Assembly (NCBI GenBank): GCA_037127255.1
Contig: JBANSL010000007.1
Location: forward strand, 61,861,038-61,925,037
Direction: 5' to 3'
From: Persicaria tinctoria
Lineage: Eukaryota; Streptophyta; Magnoliopsida; Caryophyllales; Polygonaceae
Length of the DNA: 64,000 bases
Part shown: one piece after another, positions 11,047-21,739 of the stretch
Layout of the letters: each line of letters starts with the position of its first letter
Position numbering within the stretch: position 1 is the first letter of the stretch
Notes under the pieces: model-generated
Told to the model about the DNA's origin: nothing
The model's input: only the letters and a program-made list of their open reading frames with translations
The model's database searches: none
Made by a program: the position numbers and the translations under genes

Positions 11047-12525
11047 TCAAAGCTCCAAGTTACTACCATGAAGTAACCGAGACACAGAGAGCAAGTTATG
11101 ACTGAACCCTGGCACATATAGGACTCTGTGAAGAACAAAGCCATCATCAATAACCATTGTGCCAGTGTGTCTAACTGTCTTGATTGTGCCATCTGGAAGC
11201 CCAAGCAAGACCAGTTTCTTTAATGCATGAATCTCTACAAAAATTGATGCATCAAAGGCTATATGGTCCGTAGCCCCAGTATCAATAATCCAGACATTAT
11301 TGCTACCTTGTTGGCTTAGAATATCAATAGGAGTGTGTATGTTACCTGCAAAGTTCACCATAGCATGGCCTGCATCATTGTCACTTGGATCTGCTATGCC
11401 TTTCCCTTTCATCATACGAAGTATCTCATGATAAACTGCAGCCACAACATCCTGATTGCCTCTCTGAGCATTCTCATGTAAAGGACTCTCACCAACTGCA
11501 ACCTCCTCTAGCTGAGCAGCAAAGTTCCTGGTGGTTTCTGGCCTGGCAGAAGCTCTGGAAGTGGAAGCATCATCATCACGTGGTCCTGTATACCACTCAG
11601 GGTATCCTATTAGCTTAAAACACTCTTCCTTGATGTGTCCACGGGCACCACAGTAAGTGCATAGCCTTTCATACTTAATACGTTTTTGTTCCTTCTTCAT
11701 TAACTCATACTGAGAGAGATCTGTCGGCCTCTGTCCCTGATACTTTCTTCCAACAGCAAGAGCACTAGAATCCACACCATCATTCATTCCCGAGACAACC
11801 TCCCTTTGTCTTTCTATCTGAACTGCCATGTGAAAGACCTTGTTCACACTTGGCAAAGGGTCTGTGGACAGAACTGTGATCCTCAAATTCTCGAAGGTAT
11901 CAGTCAATCCCACCATGAATTGCATAACCTTCGCTTTAGCTTCTTTCTCTATGATTCTCCTAATTACAGCACAGCGACAACGAGCAATAGCTCCACATTC
12001 ACAATTGATAACTCCTTCTACAGCAGCTAATTCATCCCACACCTTCTTAAGTTTCCCAAAATAAGCAGCAGCACTAGAGTTTTCTTGCCTGAAGTTACTC
12101 AATTCCCTATGAAGCTGATAAATCAGCGGATCATTAGATTCAGCAAATCTCTCACAGATCTCATCCCACAGATCCTTTGCGGATTCAACATACATGAAAT
12201 TCTCGGCTAATTCCGGTGTCATGGTGTTTAAGATCAAACACATGACCATATAGTCTGCTCGAGTCCATTTTTCGAGTTCATCAGCATTATCTAAAGGCTT
12301 AATACACGCACCTGTGATAAATCCGAGCTTTACCTTAGCTTCTAGCGCCATCCGGATCCCTCTCCTCCAGCTGGAGAAGTTGGATCCATTGAATTTTGTT
12401 GCTATCAGCTGCATTCCGGGATGATCAGATCCCGAAAGAAAATAAGGATTGTGCGCAGTAGCTACAACCTGATTTTCTACCACCACTTCCGTATTATCAC
12501 CATTTCCTCCATTCATGTTGTCCAT
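11047..12525 (-). CDS. copia-1 gag-protease
   Basis: 492 codons from an ATG about 120 bp inside the primer site. The N-terminus has the copia-like 'NPYFLSGSDHPGMQL' block, followed by a UBN2-type gag domain with 'FNGSNFSSWRRGIRMALEAK' and 'LWDEICERF'. A CCHC zinc knuckle lies in 'CTYCGARGHIKEECFKLIGYP', and the aspartic protease active site in 'WIIDTGATDHIAFD'. The frame ends prematurely after 'LLHGSNLEL', where copia polyproteins normally continue into pre-integrase; that continuation is in the next frame. Gag itself looks intact. The lineage resembles Ale/Ivana-type elements, with low certainty. Confidence 0.92.
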   Translation of the reverse strand: MDNMNGGNGDNTEVVVENQVVATAHNPYFLSGSDHPGMQLIATKFNGSNFSSWRRGIRMALEAKVKLGFITGACIKPLDNADELEKWTRADYMVMCLILNTMTPELAENFMYVESAKDLWDEICERFAESNDPLIYQLHRELSNFRQENSSAAAYFGKLKKVWDELAAVEGVINCECGAIARCRCAVIRRIIEKEAKAKVMQFMVGLTDTFENLRITVLSTDPLPSVNKVFHMAVQIERQREVVSGMNDGVDSSALAVGRKYQGQRPTDLSQYELMKKEQKRIKYERLCTYCGARGHIKEECFKLIGYPEWYTGPRDDDASTSRASARPETTRNFAAQLEEVAVGESPLHENAQRGNQDVVAAVYHEILRMMKGKGIADPSDNDAGHAMVNFAGNIHTPIDILSQQGSNNVWIIDTGATDHIAFDASIFVEIHALKKLVLLGLPDGTIKTVRHTGTMVIDDGFVLHRVLYVPGFSHNLLSVSRLLHGSNLEL

Positions 12526-12644
12526 GATTCAAGAACGAAGATCAATCTATCTCTGTACTTGATTTTCGATTCAATCACACCAGATCTGCACTCAGATATC
12601 ACACTTCAAGCAAAAAAACGACGAAATCAGTTACGAGCTCTCTC

Positions 12645-12656
12645 GCTCTGATACCA
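12645..12656 (-). other. copia-1 primer binding site (initiator tRNA-Met)
   Basis: The minus strand reads TGGTATCAGAGC directly after the 5' LTR, matching the 3' end of plant initiator tRNA-Met. Confidence 0.95.
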
Positions 12657-12904
12657 TGAAGAACTTTGATTTGGGGAATTTTCTGGTTGAATTGATTAAT
12701 TGAACAGAAAAGCTACAAAAGGCAGTATATATACACACCATTAGGCGCTACTAAACACTCACTAACACTAGAGCTAACAACCGGCTTAACTAACTCTAAC
12801 AACTTCTAAAACTTTATGAATTAGAGTTACATGAGCCGGGCTCAAACCCCTTAATGGGAGAGATGGATGAGTGGGCTGGAGGCCCAGGCCCAGTATCTTC
12901 TACA
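12657..12904 (-). repeat. copia-1 5' LTR
   Basis: 248 bp, the same length as the left LTR with three single-base differences. Transcription on the minus strand would start here. Confidence 0.95.
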
Positions 12905-12919
12905 AATTTTTAGTTACAA

Positions 12920-13262
12920 TGTAACCTCCCGTTATGATTTTCTAACTCATCATACAAAACAGTTATGTCCCAAGCTTAATCTTGCCCGAGATGTGTGAAT
13001 TTGATTGGGAAAGGAGGGAGATTAGGGAACAAGATTAGGGTTAGATGGGTTAGGGATAGGGAAGAAGATGGAGTCTTTAAAGGTAAAGATAGAGTAAAGA
13101 GAGATAAGGAGTAAAGAGTTTAGGAGAAAAGAGATATTGTTTTCCATTTGATTCATTGATGCCTTTTCAAATACAACCTATTGGTATTTATACTAATCCC
13201 ACATGACCTCAATACATGACATTATCTACCCCTTATAAAAGTTTTGTCCTCAAAGCTTATAC
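12920..13262 (-). repeat. LTR plus polypurine region of a decayed LTR element, minus orientation
   Basis: On the minus strand, 'gaggacaaaacttttataagg' (13262-13232) matches the end of the plus-strand element at 14695-14720. It is followed at 13229 by 'tgtcatgtattg...', related to the LTR at 13271, and ends near 12920 ('gggaggttaca'). It is therefore a 3' LTR with its polypurine region, facing away from the plus copy. The rest of its element is missing. Confidence 0.65.
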
Positions 13263-13270
13263 AACCTATT

Positions 13271-14758
13271 GTCATGTATAGGGTTTAGATAATATGGGTA
13301 TTAGTATATATATACCCTTAATTGTAACTTGGGGGGTGGGTATGAATGAGAATAATCAAACAAACCATTACTCTTTTCTCCTTAAACCCTCTCTCTCCTT
13401 CTTCCTCTCTATCCTTCTGAACTCTTCTTCCCTAACCTTTCTTCTTCCCTTAACTCTTTACCTTCTCCCTTTATTTCCCTAAATCCAAGCTTGGGACATT
13501 ACAAATTGTTATCTAGATCTAGGTCACTGAATTCGAAATCATCTATCTCGAATTCGAAATTTTCTGAATTTTTTTTTCTCCCCGAAGAGCAGCAATGGCA
13601 GTTGATGAATGGTATCAACGATTTCGCGAGAAAAATCAGCGGCAAATGATGGAGTATCGGCGAGAGACGGAACAATGGATCGCTTCATTGGAAAAGACAA
13701 CTGAGACGATTGCAAGTGGAAAAGTTTATGCTATATTGATGTCCAATGGGTATGTGTTAGTAGGGAGACCTCATTCTCATATGACTTTGGGTTGTTCAAG
13801 AGGTAAAACTGAGCCTGATGATCACTTTTGTTTTTTAATCCTGGAAGCAATTACAATCCATTGGTTGTGTTAGTAAAAGTGCGGGTTGGTACTCGTGGGC
13901 TGGTTTTTGCAAGTTAGGGCTGATGGTGTTGGAACCAAGTCAATGTGCGGTTTTATATTTTGCAAAGAAGCATTGTGGTGAGTTAGTTTTTGATCCAGGT
14001 GGATTTCTTGCCTCAGTGCCTATGTGCTCCTGTCCAGGAAAAAATGACAGCTCTCAGAGTTGCTATATGTTGCTGTCATGACAAGGCAATATCAAGAAAG
14101 TACCTTGCAGTTCAATTTTACAAGGGCATTAGCTAGATATTGGCGGGATGATGATGTTCGTGAGTGCTCGAACATGCAAATGAGATGGTGGCTGAGTTTG
14201 TTGAACCTTTGCCTCTATGATAATTGTAGTATGTTTTGTCTGATAAAGTGTTTACTAGAGATGTTATTTGGGTGCTGGAAGCATTGGAGTTTTACTTTTG
14301 GGCCCTGCTCAAATCCTCTTCAAGTGCTCAGTTGTTGTGATAAGGGAACTTTCAGAAAATATATACGTATTGTGTAAAGCTTCTCATGTGTGGTTGAATT
14401 ACACATGCCTTGCTCAAGTGATTCATCGGCTGCAAAGTTTGGCATATGAAGCAGGAGACAATGTATACTCAATGGGTATTAGCTGGTGGCTTGACAAGTG
14501 ATGGGCTGCATAGAAGGGAACACACGAGATTCCCATATCCCATGTACATTTTAGTAGTTTAACTATTGATAGCCATTGTTATACATAATTACTGCATCAT
14601 CTTGTTAGCAACTCAATATAATTTTGTAATACATGTTTGCTAGTGTAATTGTGGGTAGTTGCTAGTATAATTGTGAATTGTATATAAAGCTTTGAGGACA
14701 AATCTTTTATAAGGGGTAGGTATTTTCATGTATAGGGTTTAGATAATATGGGTATTAT
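13271..14758 (+). mobile_element. internally deleted LTR retroelement, plus orientation
   Basis: The 5' LTR is about 13271-13503 (starts 'tgtcatgtataggg', ends 'gggacattaca'), followed by 'aattgttatctagatct', which looks like a worn tRNA-Met primer site. The internal region is only about 1.2 kb. At 14690-14727 the polypurine region reappears, followed by the first roughly 30 bp of the 3' LTR ('catgtatagggtttagataa'), after which similarity ends. No protease, RT or integrase can be read. Confidence 0.65.
13595..13873 (+). pseudogene. short ORF of the deleted LTR element, possible gag N-terminus
   Basis: 92 codons starting at an ATG about 90 bp after the primer-site remnant, where gag would start. 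It begins 'MAVDEWYQRFREKNQRQ' and is charged and helical through about residue 45; the rest looks like random read-through. No zinc knuckle or known gag motif is present, so the gag label rests on position only. Confidence 0.35.
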
Positions 14759-14842
14759 AACATATAGTACATACACATATTACATAAAATAAAGGCTTAG
14801 GAAAGTAAAACATATAACTTTATAGGATGAATTGCTATATGT

Positions 14843-15077
14843 TGTTGTGTTATCATATATGGAAGAATAAGAGGGTAGAGAGGATGAAGAGAAAGAGAGA
14901 ACATATCTCTATTCATTGTGTGTGTCTCAAAGAATATTTACAAGGCCTTACGTAGCCATAGATGGAGATGGTTATAAGTTAAGTATAAGAAAGCCATAAA
15001 TAATGGACCTTTGGTTTTTCACCATGTCGGGGTTAAGGGAGGTGAAACATCCACCATAAACCAATAGCTTTATAACA
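14843..15077 (-). repeat. element A 3' LTR
   Basis: 'tgttatcatatatggaagaa' begins at 14848 and the LTR ends 'gctttataaca'. It matches 36074-36177 joined to 45097-45227. The first five bases (14843-14847) are not in the right copy, so the exact start is uncertain. Confidence 0.8.
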
Positions 15078-16730
15078 CCCTCCCTGGATGTACACATCTA
15101 ACATTACAAACTGCCTTGCTAAAAACCTCGCCTATAAAAAACCCAATGAGACAAAAAGTAGGACTAAGTGAAAAAGATTATAGATGTCGTTTGATACGCT
15201 TTGATCATACTGTCTCGTTAAAAACCATGTCAAGAAAAACCCAGTGGGATAAAAACCCGATTGAAGGGAAAAAAGAGTGCAATGCGTATATTCTCCCCCT
15301 GAATTCAACATTCTTCTTGCAACTTTCTCATTTTGATAAGCTCTTCGAACTTCTTCATAATATTGACTTCATGAGTTGCATGGTCGATTTTGAACATTGT
15401 CTTTGATGTGGACAAGCCAAAATGTCTTCATATATTATAAATTTATAACTGACATCGACGCGCTTGACTTATATGTCTTGGTGTTGAGCTGCTTTCAATG
15501 CACAATCATAAGGTACTTCAGGACCTAGTGTGCTCTTCATCATTTGATATGGGGGATCTTTTGTTTTAAATGGTGCATAAGTTGCCTTGTGATAAACCTT
15601 ACCTTGGAAAAGCCCAGCGGGATAAAAATCAAGATAAAGCAAAAGAGTACAAATTTGTATGATACTTCGGGACCTAATAAAATGTCACCACTTTCATGAT
15701 TATAGGTACTTTAGGTACTCTTATAAGGATCTTTAACCAATTGCAAGTGACAAGGGGTTTGGCATTAATTCTTCAAGCATTTTCAATTGATCATTTCATT
15801 AATATTCAGTGATGAATATGGGTATGCAAATACCACGTCCATCAATTATAACCAAAATTACATCCACTTCTGTTGAGTACATTCATATAACCTATGACAG
15901 GCTTTTGTGCAATCAACTTGGCTTTATATGTGTTTTTGTATGAACACATATTTAAAACCAATTGATGTTACACTTTTCGGTGTTGGAACTATGAGTCCAA
16001 AATATCATGCTTGAAGAATTCATATTTACATGATTTTGCTTCTTTTTAGCTCTTAATCATCATTTCAATGTCGACGTCCTTTCTTTGTTTGATGATCATC
16101 GTATTCTCATGAGCTCTTTCCACTTATTGGGAAATGATATACCGAGAGTTTAGTGATCTTCATCACTTCCGACGTAGTTGAGAATCTCTTGATATTCATT
16201 GAGTTGGACTTACTTCTGGAGCTTCCAAATGAGCTAGTGCAATTTATGTGACTTTGTCAATTTCCTGGCTTTAGTAAACGCATCTGATAGCCTTTTGCTA
16301 AACCATGTAATTTTCATTTGGTGTACATATGTGTTGAACTTCTGGTTCACTTTCATTTATCTGCGGATCCTAAATAATAAAAGAAGTCGCTTTCATGCAA
16401 TCTCTTTCATAATATAGTGTCATTTTCTCTCCCCCTAAATATCGGGCATTTGATCAACTTTAAGGAAGCTCGGGGTATTTGATATCATTAGGGACACAAA
16501 CCCCATGTATCATTCAACTTCTTTGTGGTCTCTATAGAGAAGCTCTCGGAACATATACTCTCTTCTAGAGATAATTTGGGAGAAGTTATAGTGGCCAATA
16601 TGTTAAGGCATCTATATTGGAATAATGTGATTAACAACATTCTCTACCATTTCATATGACCAATGTGTTAAGGCATCTATATTGGAATAACACTGGTCCA
16701 TATGACATTGTTTTATGTTCGTAGTTTTCT
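15078..16730 (-). other. element A non-coding interior, left part
   Basis: AT-rich, no surviving ORF of note. 15078-15089 is the polypurine tract. 16592-16690 contains a tandem duplication: 'gttaaggcatctatattgg' occurs twice, about 63 bp apart. The rest is unassigned. Confidence 0.5.
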
Positions 16731-17939
16731 GATAATGCATATTTTATATGGTCATTTATAGGTAGTCTTAGGTGTGATAATTATTCATATTGCATGCTTA
16801 ATGAATTCGAGTTTTCTGATAATTATTGGAATAGAGATAATTTTATAGGTAGTCTTATGCATATTTTATATGTTCGTAGTTTTTTGATAATTATTCATAT
16901 TGCACCGGTCAGAGGGCGGCGGGCGCCGTGTATGCAGAACCATGAATTCGAGTTGCAACGTCGATGTTCCGACGTCCAAACTCCTTCCAAATTGCTCTTT
17001 GAAGATCAGGACTTGGTTTCAAAGTCTGTCTTTTGTGGTAGGGATGGTGATGGTACGAAAAGAATCGAATTTGATGGATGAAGGATATTGATGGATGTGG
17101 ATGATGGATGGGAAAAAGAAAGGCTTTTGTTTAAACTCAAGGCTTAGGTTTTGGAATTTAGATTCAAATGCATAAATTAGGGTTCTCGCATTTTCGTGGA
17201 CACAAAGGCTTGAATGATCAAATTTGGGAATAGGGATATATGGTTAATTGGAATGGAAATGATCATCTATCAAAAAGAAAAAGAAATAGATAGAAAAAAA
17301 TAAAAGAAAATGAATAAAAAGATAAAACCTAGTCCTAAGATAAATGGAAACTAATCCTAGATAGAAAAATCTAACCCTAAGATAGATAAAATAGAAAGAA
17401 GATAAATAAACCTAACCTAAAATAATAATTAAAAAAAATCTAGTCCTAAAGATAGATAGAATAAAATCTACTCCTAAAATAAATAAATAAAAACATATAT
17501 TCCTAAATAAGATAGAAAATATAAACTAACCTAAAAATCGAAAATAATAAAGGATAGAAAATATTCCCTTCCAATGTCACCAAAATCCGCAAGGGTGTCT
17601 CTGACAACCACAGCGGGCGCTGTGTTGAAGGTGACGGACGTCATGTCTGTAGAACGCCAACTCCGTCATTTAATCAAGCAAATCACACGGTTAACTCAAG
17701 ACTCCTCCAAAAACACATATCTAAATGGAACTATATCATTTTATTGAATTGGAAAGACTAACTACCTAACTAGGAATTGAAAACTTGCAAGCAAGAAAAC
17801 AAATCATGGGTTGCCTCCCAAGAAGCGTCCTTGGTTAACGTCATAGACTCGACGGTTTATTGTGTCATTACCTTAAGACTCATTCATACATTGTTAAAGC
17901 CCTTAAAAGAAAATCAAATTCTTGTGCCCAACCAAAATT

Positions 17940-18482
17940 TTAAAGAACACTAAACATGAAAAACTTTGCAATTAAGGATACCTTTGACACTTCCCTATTT
18001 ACCTTGGTTCGATCATCTTCAGAGGGAATGTACGACCACCAACACAGTTCCGCTGGCGTCTTGTAGAAGTAATGCTCTCGGAGATCCAAATATTCACTAT
18101 AATCCACAAAGGTGTTAGAAATTTCATTACCTTGCTCAGGACCCACAACAATGGGCTCTGGACTTGATGCTTTGATAGGCACGATTGAGATGCTTGCCTC
18201 AAATGAATTAGGCACTAAAACACATAGATTCTCAAAACATATTAGTGCATTAAATGAAGTAGGAGGCATAACATATGATGTAGAAGTAGGCATATCCAAT
18301 GATAGGGAATATGACATGACATATGATGGAGAATAAGAATGCATAATAGATAATGGAGAAGAAGGAATAACATATGAAACCTCATGCGTCGACTCATGCG
18401 ATTCCATGTCGATGGTCATCGGGTTTCCTTTTTCATTACCACATCCGTCTAGGTCGTCAACAGAAATAACGGCGGGCGCCAT
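17940..18482 (-). CDS. ORF associated with the gypsy debris, function unknown
   Basis: 180 codons from an ATG ('MAPAVISVDDLDGCG'). It has a low-complexity Ser/Met/Tyr-rich middle and a better-formed C-terminal third with 'YLDLREHYFYKTPAELCWW' and 'SYIPSEDDRTKVNREVSK'. It lies next to a 'gggttgcctcccaagaagcg' segment (17809-17829) that is common in plant Tat-type gypsy elements, where extra ORFs outside gag-pol occur. No enzymatic motif is visible. It is probably a retroelement accessory ORF rather than a host gene. Confidence 0.4.
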   Translation of the reverse strand: MAPAVISVDDLDGCGNEKGNPMTIDMESHESTHEVSYVIPSSPLSIMHSYSPSYVMSYSLSLDMPTSTSYVMPPTSFNALICFENLCVLVPNSFEASISIVPIKASSPEPIVVGPEQGNEISNTFVDYSEYLDLREHYFYKTPAELCWWSYIPSEDDRTKVNREVSKVSLIAKFFMFSVL

Positions 18483-19080
18483 TCCTAAGTGCTGACAGCT
18501 TCGACATACTGAACTTGTAACGCACTTTCTGGAGTAATCCTTTGTCCGATTGACGCATATGAATATGCGTTGGAAAGCTCTTTCCTAGCAATACGATTCT
18601 CATGAAGACCTCAGAAGCTAATTCCAACTTCTCAGAACCTTAAAGATGGGATTTCTCCATGTTCTCCATTTCCTCTCTTGTTCCTTAGCTCTTCTTTGTC
18701 CATTTTTCTCCATTAGTTCTCCACCTTTCGAGCCCGGATCATAAGACCTACAAATCAACACTAAAAACCGTAGATTCAGAACTTCGAATACCAAATGATC
18801 AAGAATATGAATAAGCTTATTAAGCATGCAATATGAATACTTAATACACCCAAGACTACCTATAAATGACCATATAAAATATGCATTATCAAACTCCCCC
18901 TCACTTAAGCTTTGCTAGTCCTCTAGCAAACTAGATTATAGCATAGAGATGGAGACTTCTTCATGTCTAAACAAAAAAAATTATATAGCATAACAAGCGC
19001 AAATTAAACATGAAAGAAGCAAATAAATTGTTATAACTCCAACTCCCCCACACTTAAGCCTTTGCTTGTCCTCAAGCAAT

Positions 19081-20393
19081 GAAGAACATAGCAATAACCA
19101 ATCATCCCACAAACATATTCATCATGCATTCTCCTCATCAAAAGCAATATCTCAAATGTGTGCAAACATGAACAAGGTAGACAAACATCATAGCATGTAT
19201 ATAAAGAACCAAGTAGCCCGCATGCCTATCCATCCAACCTCACATGGATAAATGTGTTTCACTCATGCTCTCATGTGTTTAGGCTTTAAAGAACAACTCT
19301 CAACCCATTCATTATACAAAAAGCTACATAAGCATTGACATTTATATCACAAATTCTCCACCAAATACGTCAAAGCAAATAAGCAACATCAAGAGGACTT
19401 TCGCTCAATGGAAACCTTCATAGAAGACTCCATTCAGCGGGGTTGTAATGGGGCTTTTGGTAAGAACATAAGGCATGGGAAACATATACGCTTGTGGTAC
19501 TAAAAATCCGGGAAAAATGGTTAGCAAACAACCAGAACAACACCCCAACCTCCATACTTCGCAAACCATTCCAATGACAAAAACTCCAATACATAGCAAT
19601 AAGCTCTCATAACATAAGTATCATCTCTCAAAATGAAATAAGACTCTCAAAACATGCAAAAGATGATAACTCTCGAAATATCAAAATTCCAACCAAACAT
19701 TTATCTAACTCTAATAATAAATAACAAGGCTCTTAGTCTTTTTTTTCAAGCTTACTTTTGTCCCTAGATGAATTTTATCCTCCCTTAGGTCCAAGCTTTT
19801 GATTTTTTTTTTCTTTGAGCCAAAATGCATGAAATACAATATGAGGAAAATAAGCACATAACATTACATATCTCTCAAAGCCTCTCAACATAAGCACAAC
19901 CCATAGCTTTTCTCTCTCAACTCAAAATAACATCCATAACCAACTCAAATCCTAATTCTCGGATGGGTCAGGCTTATCATAGGCTAAGAAACATGAATTT
20001 TGTGGAGCTTCAAAGGAAAAGGCTAAAGGCTCAAATTGACTTCAAGAAAAGATATGATGTAGGGTAGATATGGATAAAATGTGGCTAAAAGGTGCCTCTA
20101 TCACTTGAAACTTATAAGCAATGAACAACGTATATAATAGGTCTAAAAAATAGATAACCATGTCAATACTAAGACGAAATTGTATAAGATGAGTAAATCA
20201 CACAACAAAAGAAGAGGGAATATAGATGTGATCCCTATAAGGCCAAATATATCTCATTAGGACAAATATTTCTTGGATTTCAATCATGCCTAGGAACTTA
20301 AATCATACATGCTCAATTATATCTACCTAACATATTTCACATGAAAACCAAATTTTATAGGACAAGGCCAAACAATCCAAACATGCTATGGAA
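19081..20393. other. AT-rich gypsy-derived non-coding DNA
   Basis: No gene seen. Homopolymer-rich stretches at 19740-19746 and 19804-19815. It runs from the second polypurine-like block to the target site of the hAT element. Confidence 0.45.
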
Positions 20394-20401
20394 TTTATAG
20401 G

Positions 20402-21498
20402 CAGGGCCGGCCCTGGGCATGTGCAAGATGGGCGATCGCACAGGGCCTCCGATTTTATGGGGCCTCATTTATACTGTATAATATTAGTATATAATTAATG
20501 TTTTACTAAACAAGACAAATAGTTCGGTTGGCACAATGGTTGATGATGCGCTATCAAAATGATGCTTTTCCACTCTCCTCGGGTTCGATTCAATGGAGCA
20601 TCAGCTTATTTTTCATTTTTTCCTTAAAGGACCCTTATGGGCCGCTTTTCTCCCAATTTTTTTGGGCCTGTTGTCGGTTGTTTTAAAAAAAACAAGATTG
20701 TTTTTTTAACGGTTGTTTTAAAAAAAACAAGATTGTTTTTTTTTTAATTTGTAATTTATTTGCACAATTTATTTAAAATATTCTCCATTTTGATTTATTT
20801 GGTTTTCCTTTTAAAACATGTTATATACTCGTTATTTTAAATAATGTTTCAAGAAATCAAGAGGTGTCAACTCATACTAACTCAACACCCAATTATGTTG
20901 TAATTTGTTTATAGTTTTTAGGTTAATTTATACACTCAATAATATATTTTTAACTTTTTTGAGGCAAATCTATTTGAACTTTTGTTTTCTTTTAAAACAT
21001 GTATCAAATGTATGTCAATATACTTTTATTAGTATTTAATATTGCATTCGTCTGGAAATACATGTCTTTTTATTTTTTAATACATTTTTTAGGAGATAAA
21101 AAATATATAAAATATGAATTTTTAATTTTTTAATAACTACAAACTTATTAGTAATAATTTTTTAATTATTAAAAAATAATTAAAAATTTTGATATTTTAT
21201 AATAGCTTTTAACTCCTAAAAAATGTATCAAAAAGTCAAAATACAAGTATTTCCAGACCGGGGGAGTAATAATTTTAAATTATTAGTCATGAATGATTAT
21301 ATTGGATCTTGTTGACTATATTTTCGTTATTGTTGCATATGTAAAAATGGGTTTTTTGAAGTTAAATTTGCAGAAATTATACACATCTTCTACATTTTTA
21401 TCGTCAATGTACTGTCAAATTTTATCTAAAAATTTAACTTTACTACTATCTTATTTGAAGTTTGGCACAGGGCCTCCGGAATCCATTGGACGGCCCTG
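20402..21498. mobile_element. non-autonomous hAT transposon
   Basis: 1097 bp bounded by a perfect 8-bp TSD TTTATAGG (20394-20401 and 21499-21506). The terminal inverted repeats are CAGGGCCGGCC and CAGGGCCGTCC. A subterminal 'cacagggcctccg' occurs near both ends in the same orientation. No transposase is readable. 20660-20740 has a tandem copy of a roughly 36-bp unit ('cggttgttttaaaaaaaac'). Confidence 0.92.
21041..21268. mobile_element. Stowaway-like MITE nested in the hAT element
   Basis: About 230 bp with long inverted arms: 'gtctggaaatacatgtcttt' on the left and its near complement ending 'gtatttccagaccgggggag' on the right. The right end has the CTCCC-type terminus of Tc1/mariner Stowaway MITEs; the left end is worn. 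TA-type flanks are plausible. Confidence 0.7.
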
Positions 21499-21720
21499 TT
21501 TATAGGATCATGCCAAAATACATCATAGAGGACAAACATTGCAAGATGGGTAGTTGAATAACACATATTTAAGCAATGCATGATATTTTTGGGTTTTTGA
21601 CATTTTTCAATTTTTTTTTCATTTTTGACATTTTATACAACATAAAAGAAATAACATGAAAGAAATAATAAAAATTCAAACATGAACGAACCTAACCTAA
21701 CTAATATACTTCACTTCTCT

Positions 21721-21739
21721 CCCCCCCCCCCCCCCCCCC
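21721..21739 (+). repeat. poly-C run (19 bases)
   Basis: Nineteen uninterrupted C followed by ACCACCACC. Either a slippage-prone microsatellite or an assembly weak point. Confidence 0.95.

Larger units (their letters stand above)
7752..12904 (-). mobile_element. complete Ty1/copia retrotransposon (copia-1)
   Basis: A full-length element on the minus strand: two 248-bp LTRs beginning TG and ending CA, a tRNA-Met primer site beside the right LTR, a polypurine tract beside the left LTR, and gag, protease, integrase, reverse transcriptase and RNase H in copia order. The flanks AATTG and AATTT suggest a 5-bp TSD with one mismatch. The LTRs differ at only three positions by eye, so insertion was recent. 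The coding region is nevertheless split by frameshifts near 11046, 10775-10782 and 9260-9300, so this copy cannot make a full polyprotein unless they are bypassed. It could still be mobilised in trans. Confidence 0.96.
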
